Of a stretch of 11,066 nt of DNA, positions 7,526 through 11,066 are shown piece after piece. The position numbers and the translations under genes were made by a program. The DNA comes from TMED109 sp015660425 (GTDB taxonomy: Bacteria; Pseudomonadota; Alphaproteobacteria; TMED109): positions 1-11,066 of the forward strand of contig JAPYTH010000037.1 of NCBI GenBank assembly GCA_029936295.1, given 5' to 3'. The notes beneath the pieces were generated by a model that was given only the letters and a program-made list of their open reading frames with translations, ran no database searches and was not told the origin of the DNA. Within the stretch, counting starts at the first letter, position 1. Each line of letters opens with the position of its first letter.

Positions 7526-7621
7526 TTAATTTACCTTTTATAGTTATCTTTTATTAATATTAATCGAAATTTTTTATAATTTCTATCTATATAATATGGA
7601 ATAAATAATTAAATATAATAA

Positions 7622-7627
7622 ATTATA
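7622..7627 (-). promoter_or_regulatory. Candidate -10 element in the malate synthase upstream region
   Basis: The 132-bp gap between the aldo/keto reductase stop and the malate synthase start (7526-7657) is extremely AT-rich. A perfect TATAAT lies at 7622-7627 on the minus strand, but no acceptable -35 is found at 16-18 nt and the resulting leader would be about 90 nt. The gap also holds the palindrome ATTAATATTAAT (7553-7564) and a 6-bp stem (GAAATT 7566-7571 with AATTTC 7578-7583). Either could be chance in such sequence. Confidence 0.2.
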
Positions 7628-7657
7628 CATAGCTTGATTATCATAAGGCATAAAATG

Positions 7658-8668
7658 TTAATATCTCTCTGGCCCTATCCATTGAGCATCAGAATATCTA
7701 TCTCCATATGCCCATCCCAGAGGAAGAATATTTTCAATCTCAGATATTATTTTATCGGTCATGTCAACTTCCATTGCAGCTGCTAATTCATGTAAATGTG
7801 CTACAGATCTGGTTCCTGGAATAGGAATTATGTGATTATCCTTAGCTAAAAGCCAAGCTATAGATAATGTTGCAGTAGCCAAGCCCATATCTTTAGAATA
7901 ATCTCTAAATTTATTACTAATTTCTATATTTTTTTCATAATTATTTTTATTAAAACGAGGATTTACTTTTGTAAAATCTAGTGACTGAGCAAAATCATAC
8001 GATAAAGGCTTATCTGTTAAAAATGTTCTTCCGACAGGACTGAAAGCGACTAAAGCTGTACCTAACTCTTCACAGGCTTGTACTAATCCCATTTCAGGTG
8101 CACGTGTTGATAAAGAATATTCAGATTGAACTGCTGCAATATGATGTATAGCTGATGCTCTTTTCAAAGAAGAAGGTGCTATTTCAGAATAACCTATAGA
8201 TTTAGTTTTTCCTTTTTTTACTAATTTAGATAATGATTCAGTAACTTCTTCTATTTCTATCATGGGGTCTCTTCTATGAACATAAAATAAATCTACACAA
8301 TCTATACCTAGTCTATTTAAACTTTTATCTAATTGTTCTTCTAAATAAACCCCGTCATTATTAAAACCTCTTTTTCCAGTTTCTGGATCAGTAAATATAG
8401 CTGCTTTTGTAGCTATGTTAAATAAGTTATTTGCCTGATTTCCTTGTTTTAAAAGAAATTTACCTATTCGTTCCTCAGATTTTCCAGCACCATAAACATT
8501 TGATGTATCTATATGTTTTAAGTCTAAATCTAAAGCAGCAGTTAATACATCATGCGCTTGATTATCATCACAAGACCCATAAAAATTAGTAAAGGACATA
8601 GCACCTAGTCCAATAGGAGCAATATCTGCTCCAAATCTACCTAGCTTTCTATATTTATTAAATTTCAT
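7658..8668 (-). CDS. Aldo/keto reductase
   Basis: A 336-residue NADPH-type oxidoreductase with the (beta/alpha)8 aldo/keto reductase fold, reducing an aldehyde or ketone that cannot be predicted. The catalytic tetrad is visible: Asp54 and Tyr59 in IDTSNVYG, Lys88 in NIATKAA, and His131 in DLFYVHRRDP. Cofactor-binding segments include SPVGRTFL (210-217) and IPIPGTRS (281-288). The start of the barrel, RKLGRFGADIAPIGLGAMSF, and the C-terminal YGDRY resemble the AKR13/YakC-like branch used for general reductases. AAGG about 8 nt before the ATG supports the start. A methionine codon just upstream at 8682-8684 is out of frame. It has its own candidate promoter and a 145-bp gap from the HIT gene, so it is probably a separate transcription unit. 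No neighbour suggests its substrate. Confidence 0.93.
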   Translation of the reverse strand: MKFNKYRKLGRFGADIAPIGLGAMSFTNFYGSCDDNQAHDVLTAALDLDLKHIDTSNVYGAGKSEERIGKFLLKQGNQANNLFNIATKAAIFTDPETGKRGFNNDGVYLEEQLDKSLNRLGIDCVDLFYVHRRDPMIEIEEVTESLSKLVKKGKTKSIGYSEIAPSSLKRASAIHHIAAVQSEYSLSTRAPEMGLVQACEELGTALVAFSPVGRTFLTDKPLSYDFAQSLDFTKVNPRFNKNNYEKNIEISNKFRDYSKDMGLATATLSIAWLLAKDNHIIPIPGTRSVAHLHELAAAMEVDMTDKIISEIENILPLGWAYGDRYSDAQWIGPERY

Positions 8669-8695
8669 AAGTCTTACCTTTCATAAAAATTCATA

Positions 8696-8726
8696 AGTAT
8701 ATCAGGTTTTATTAATTATTATGCAA
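8696..8726 (-). promoter_or_regulatory. Candidate extended -10 promoter of the aldo/keto reductase gene
   Basis: On the minus strand the nine bases TGATATACT (8696-8704) form an extended -10 element (TG, one base, TATACT). TTGCAT (8721-8726) could act as -35, with a long 19-nt spacer that an extended -10 can tolerate. Transcription would begin about 20 nt before the ATG at 8668, leaving room for the AAGG ribosome binding site. This is the best-formed promoter candidate in the window. Confidence 0.42.
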
Positions 8727-8813
8727 TAAAATTTTAGTAAAAACTCTTCAAAAGTACTCTCTAGTAATAATTCATTATAAATATGCAAACATCTTCTTAA
8801 AGTCTTTTTTTAC

Positions 8814-9188
8814 TTATAAAAATTTATTTTCAGAATATGGTTCACTATTGGATTTTCCCCATACCGGTTCAGACCAAGATAGATCATTTTTATATCTAAC
8901 AATTACATGTATATGAAGCTGCGATACTATATTTCCTAGTGAAGCAATATTCATTTTATCCACATTAAAATACTTAGATAATTTTTTTGATATTTTATTT
9001 ATTTCATAATCCAGTTGGTGTCTATCTTTTTCTGAAAGTTGATAAATCTCCGTTACATTATTTCTTCGTGGAACTAAAATAAACCATGAATAATTTTTAT
9101 TATTCATAAGAAGCAATCTACATAACAAAAAGTCGTTTATATAATATGTATCAGATTCTAGTTTTTTATTTAAACTGAAAAAATTTAT
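8814..9188 (-). CDS. HIT-domain protein (histidine-triad nucleotide hydrolase family), possibly decaying at both ends
   Basis: Small histidine-triad protein of the group often labelled diadenosine tetraphosphate hydrolase; HIT enzymes cleave nucleotide phosphoanhydride or phosphoramidate bonds. The core is intact: FLLCRLLLMNN, WFILVPRR, DKMNIASLGNIVSQ, then the triad QLHIHVI, where Gln replaces the first His as in relatives I know, and PVWGKS. The nucleophile is the middle His. Homology (SLNKKLESDTYYINDF) clearly continues upstream of the first usable near-cognate start, a TTG at 9126-9128 that has no ribosome binding site. At the expected start there is an ATA (9186-9188) with AGGA six bases before it. 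I give the boundary at this ATA: 124 residues, against 104 from TTG. The frame stops at 8814 after PYSENKFL, earlier than relatives as I recall them. It follows uup by 20 nt, so probably cotranscribed. It could be a pseudogene. Confidence 0.72.
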   Translation of the reverse strand: MNFFSLNKKLESDTYYINDFLLCRLLLMNNKNYSWFILVPRRNNVTEIYQLSEKDRHQLDYEINKISKKLSKYFNVDKMNIASLGNIVSQLHIHVIVRYKNDLSWSEPVWGKSNSEPYSENKFL

Positions 9189-9208
9189 ACTTCTTCCTAT
9201 AACTTTAA

Positions 9209-11005
9209 TTAACTTAAATTTAATTCTAAAGTTTCACGTTTAATTTCTAATTCTAACCATTTCTGTTCAGCTAGCTTTAATTCACTATCTATTTCTTTTA
9301 ATTTACTTGAAGCTATATTAAATAAATCTGGGTTAGATTGAAATAAATTAGCTACAGATAAAATATCTTGTTGGATTTTAATTTCTAATAAATAATTTTT
9401 AATAATCTCAGGTAGAGTTTCTAGAGCATGCTTATCTTTATAAGTAAGTCTGATCAAAGATGATTTTTTTTTTATCTTTATTTTAGATTCTTTTTTTACA
9501 TTAATTTTTATTATTTCTTTATTTTTATTTTTTTGATTCACCATATCACTATAACCCCCTGCATACTCAATCCATTTCCCCTTTCCGTCAAAAGCTAGTA
9601 TAGAAGTAGCCACTCTATCAAGAAAATCTCTGTCATGACTAACTAAAATGACAGTACCCGCATAATCATTTAATAATTCTTGAAGTAAATCTAAAGTTTC
9701 TATATCTAAATCGTTTGTTGGCTCATCTAAAATTAAAAAATTAGAAGGTTTTGCAAGAGCACGGGCTATCATAATTCTAGCGCGCTCTCCACCAGATAGA
9801 ACATTGACTGAAGTTTTTGCTTGTTCAGGAGAAAATAAAAAGCTCTTCATATATCCTATTACATGCCTAATAATTCCATTAATTTCAACATTATCACCCC
9901 CTCCTGTAAGGGCATTTGCAAGAGTCATATTAGGATCAAGACTATCCCGTTTTTGATCTAATATTTCAATATCTAAATTTTTACCTAAATAAATTTTTCC
10001 TTTATCAGGTTTAATTTCACCAACTAATATTTTTAATAATGTAGTTTTACCAGAACCATTAGGTCCAACTATACCAATTCTATCTCCACGCTGAATAATT
10101 GTAGAAAAGTTATCTATAATATTTTTATTGCCATAAGATTTAAAAATATCTTTAGCCAAACATATACGTTTCCCAGAGAGCTGCACTTCATTTGTAACCA
10201 TATCTATATTTGATAATATTGACCTATCATTTTTTTTCTTTATACGAAGTTGTTTAAGAGCATTTAACCTTCCCATATTTCTTTTTCGTCGAGCAGTAAC
10301 ACCCTTATGAAACCATTCAGTTTCTGCAACTATTTTTCTATTTAACTTATGCCTATTAAGGACTTCATTTTCAATAAAAGTCTCTCTCCATGATTCAAAA
10401 TCTAAAAATTTTTTATTTAATTTATGTGTAGCACCTTGATTAATCCAAATCGTTGAACGTGAAAGATTTTGAAGAAAACGTCTGTCATGACTTATCAATA
10501 CCAATGCTGAACTAATATTAGTAAGCTCTGATTCTAGCCATTCTATAACAGGGAGGTCGAGATGATTTGTAGGTTCATCTAAAAGTAAAATATCAGGTTC
10601 TGGGGCCAAAGAACGGGCTAATGCACAACGCCTTGCCTCTCCTCCAGATAAATTACTTGTACTTTCGTCTGGGATCAAACCAAACTGTTTTATTAACCAA
10701 TTTGCTCTCTCTGGAGAATCTTCTATATTAAGCTCCGCTAACACATAATCTAGTATAGTTTTATAACCCAAAAAATTAGGTTCTTGAGGCAAATAGCATA
10801 ATGTAGTTCCTGGCTGTAAAAATCTATTACCCTCATCAGGCTTATCTATTCCAGCTGCTATCTTTAGTAAAGTTGATTTTCCTGAGCCATTTTTCCCAAC
10901 TAAACAAATTCTATCCCTTTTAGAAACAGAAAGCTCTGCTCCTTCTAGTAATGGGTGACCTCCAAATGTTAAATGTATATTACTAAGTGAAAGAATAGGA
11001 GACAT
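9209..11005 (-). CDS. uup: ABC-F family ATPase, Uup type
   Basis: A soluble protein with two ABC ATPase domains and no membrane segment, as in the ABC-F class. Uup members bind DNA through a C-terminal coiled coil and limit transposon precise excision, and ABC-F proteins in general also act on the ribosome. Domain 1: Walker A GKNGSGKST (37-45), signature LSGGE (119-123), Walker B ILLLDEPTNHLD (139-150). A basic linker (about 200-270) follows. Domain 2: GPNGSGKTT (314-322), LSGGE (403-407), FLILDEPTNDLD (423-434). The PTNDLD wording of the second domain, the SGYTG-like insert ALTGGGDNVEINGI (365-378) and the lysine-rich linker (492-514) followed by a helical coiled coil (about 530-597) favour Uup over EttA or YheS. 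At 598 residues it is slightly short of E. coli Uup (635). It starts 6 nt after the guaA stop without a clear ribosome binding site, suggesting translational coupling. Confidence 0.92.
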   Translation of the reverse strand: MSPILSLSNIHLTFGGHPLLEGAELSVSKRDRICLVGKNGSGKSTLLKIAAGIDKPDEGNRFLQPGTTLCYLPQEPNFLGYKTILDYVLAELNIEDSPERANWLIKQFGLIPDESTSNLSGGEARRCALARSLAPEPDILLLDEPTNHLDLPVIEWLESELTNISSALVLISHDRRFLQNLSRSTIWINQGATHKLNKKFLDFESWRETFIENEVLNRHKLNRKIVAETEWFHKGVTARRKRNMGRLNALKQLRIKKKNDRSILSNIDMVTNEVQLSGKRICLAKDIFKSYGNKNIIDNFSTIIQRGDRIGIVGPNGSGKTTLLKILVGEIKPDKGKIYLGKNLDIEILDQKRDSLDPNMTLANALTGGGDNVEINGIIRHVIGYMKSFLFSPEQAKTSVNVLSGGERARIMIARALAKPSNFLILDEPTNDLDIETLDLLQELLNDYAGTVILVSHDRDFLDRVATSILAFDGKGKWIEYAGGYSDMVNQKNKNKEIIKINVKKESKIKIKKKSSLIRLTYKDKHALETLPEIIKNYLLEIKIQQDILSVANLFQSNPDLFNIASSKLKEIDSELKLAEQKWLELEIKRETLELNLS

Positions 11006-11011
11006 AAAAAT

Positions 11012-11066
11012 TTATTCCCACTCTATTGTTCCAGGAGGTTTGGATGTAATATCATAAGTTACTCTA
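11012..11066 (-). CDS. guaA: GMP synthase (glutamine-hydrolysing), last 17 codons
   Basis: The minus strand entering from the right edge reads RVTYDITSKPPGTIEWE and then TAA (11012-11014). This is the highly conserved C-terminus of GuaA; the E. coli protein ends RVVYDISGKPPATIEWE. The tail belongs to the dimerisation domain of the enzyme that aminates XMP to GMP in purine synthesis. Only this tail is in the window, so catalytic motifs cannot be checked, but the match is specific. The stop lies 6 nt before the uup start, so guaA, uup and probably the HIT gene form one transcription unit. Confidence 0.9.
   Translation of the reverse strand, partial: RVTYDITSKPPGTIEWE

Noticed and set aside
7553..7583. 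Palindrome ATTAATATTAAT and a neighbouring 6-bp stem upstream of malate synthase, considered as an operator or terminator.
   Set aside because: Both are made almost wholly of A and T in a very AT-rich spacer, so chance occurrence is likely, and no regulator gene is adjacent.
8669..8813. Small genes or a structured RNA in the gap between the HIT gene and the aldo/keto reductase.
   Set aside because: ATG-started frames here run only a few codons, and no stable GC-containing hairpin is visible. Only the candidate promoter and the readable HIT tail stand out.
1..11066. A novel defence, mobile or biosynthetic system spanning several genes.
   Set aside because: Nearly all genes belong to familiar housekeeping or metabolic families. 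There are no integrases, transposases, direct repeats, CRISPR repeats or clustered unknown genes.

Overview
The window is AT-rich DNA (roughly 70% A+T by eye), densely packed with bacterial housekeeping and metabolic genes. The gene set fits an AT-rich alphaproteobacterium, perhaps a streamlined marine lineage: type G malate synthase, acetoacetate-CoA ligase, a Uup-type ABC-F ATPase behind guaA, and an EHN-type epoxide hydrolase. This placement is inference from protein style, since no rRNA or marker phylogeny is available. I see no tRNA, rRNA, CRISPR array, insertion sequence, phage gene or toxin-antitoxin gene, and I found no convincing undescribed multi-gene system.

Layout, left to right: the C-terminal third of an oligopeptidase B (plus strand, cut by the window edge) converges on, and overlaps by 6 nt, an epoxide hydrolase (minus). 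Upstream of that is an SRAP/YedK-type abasic-site protease (minus). Next is a startless remnant of an exported TPR/Sel1-like protein (plus). It abuts the stop codon of acetoacetate-CoA ligase (minus). A divergent small DUF1330-like gene (plus) converges on an ABM-domain monooxygenase-like gene (minus), with an 11-bp inverted repeat across their stop codons. The ABM gene lies 12 nt behind malate synthase G (minus). An aldo/keto reductase (minus) follows, with its own candidate extended -10 promoter. The right end is a tight minus-strand run read as guaA (last 17 codons only), uup and a HIT-family gene. The HIT gene lacks a normal start codon and seems to have lost its C-terminal tail to a stop codon.

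Metabolically, acetoacetate-CoA ligase activates acetoacetate to acetoacetyl-CoA, which thiolase can split to acetyl-CoA. Malate synthase G condenses acetyl-CoA with glyoxylate to malate. The two lie close together but are separated by a convergent gene pair, so they are probably separate transcription units. The most interesting signals are small-scale: a HIT gene with an AUA where AUG is expected and an early stop, the decayed secreted-protein fragment, and the shared hairpin between converging genes.
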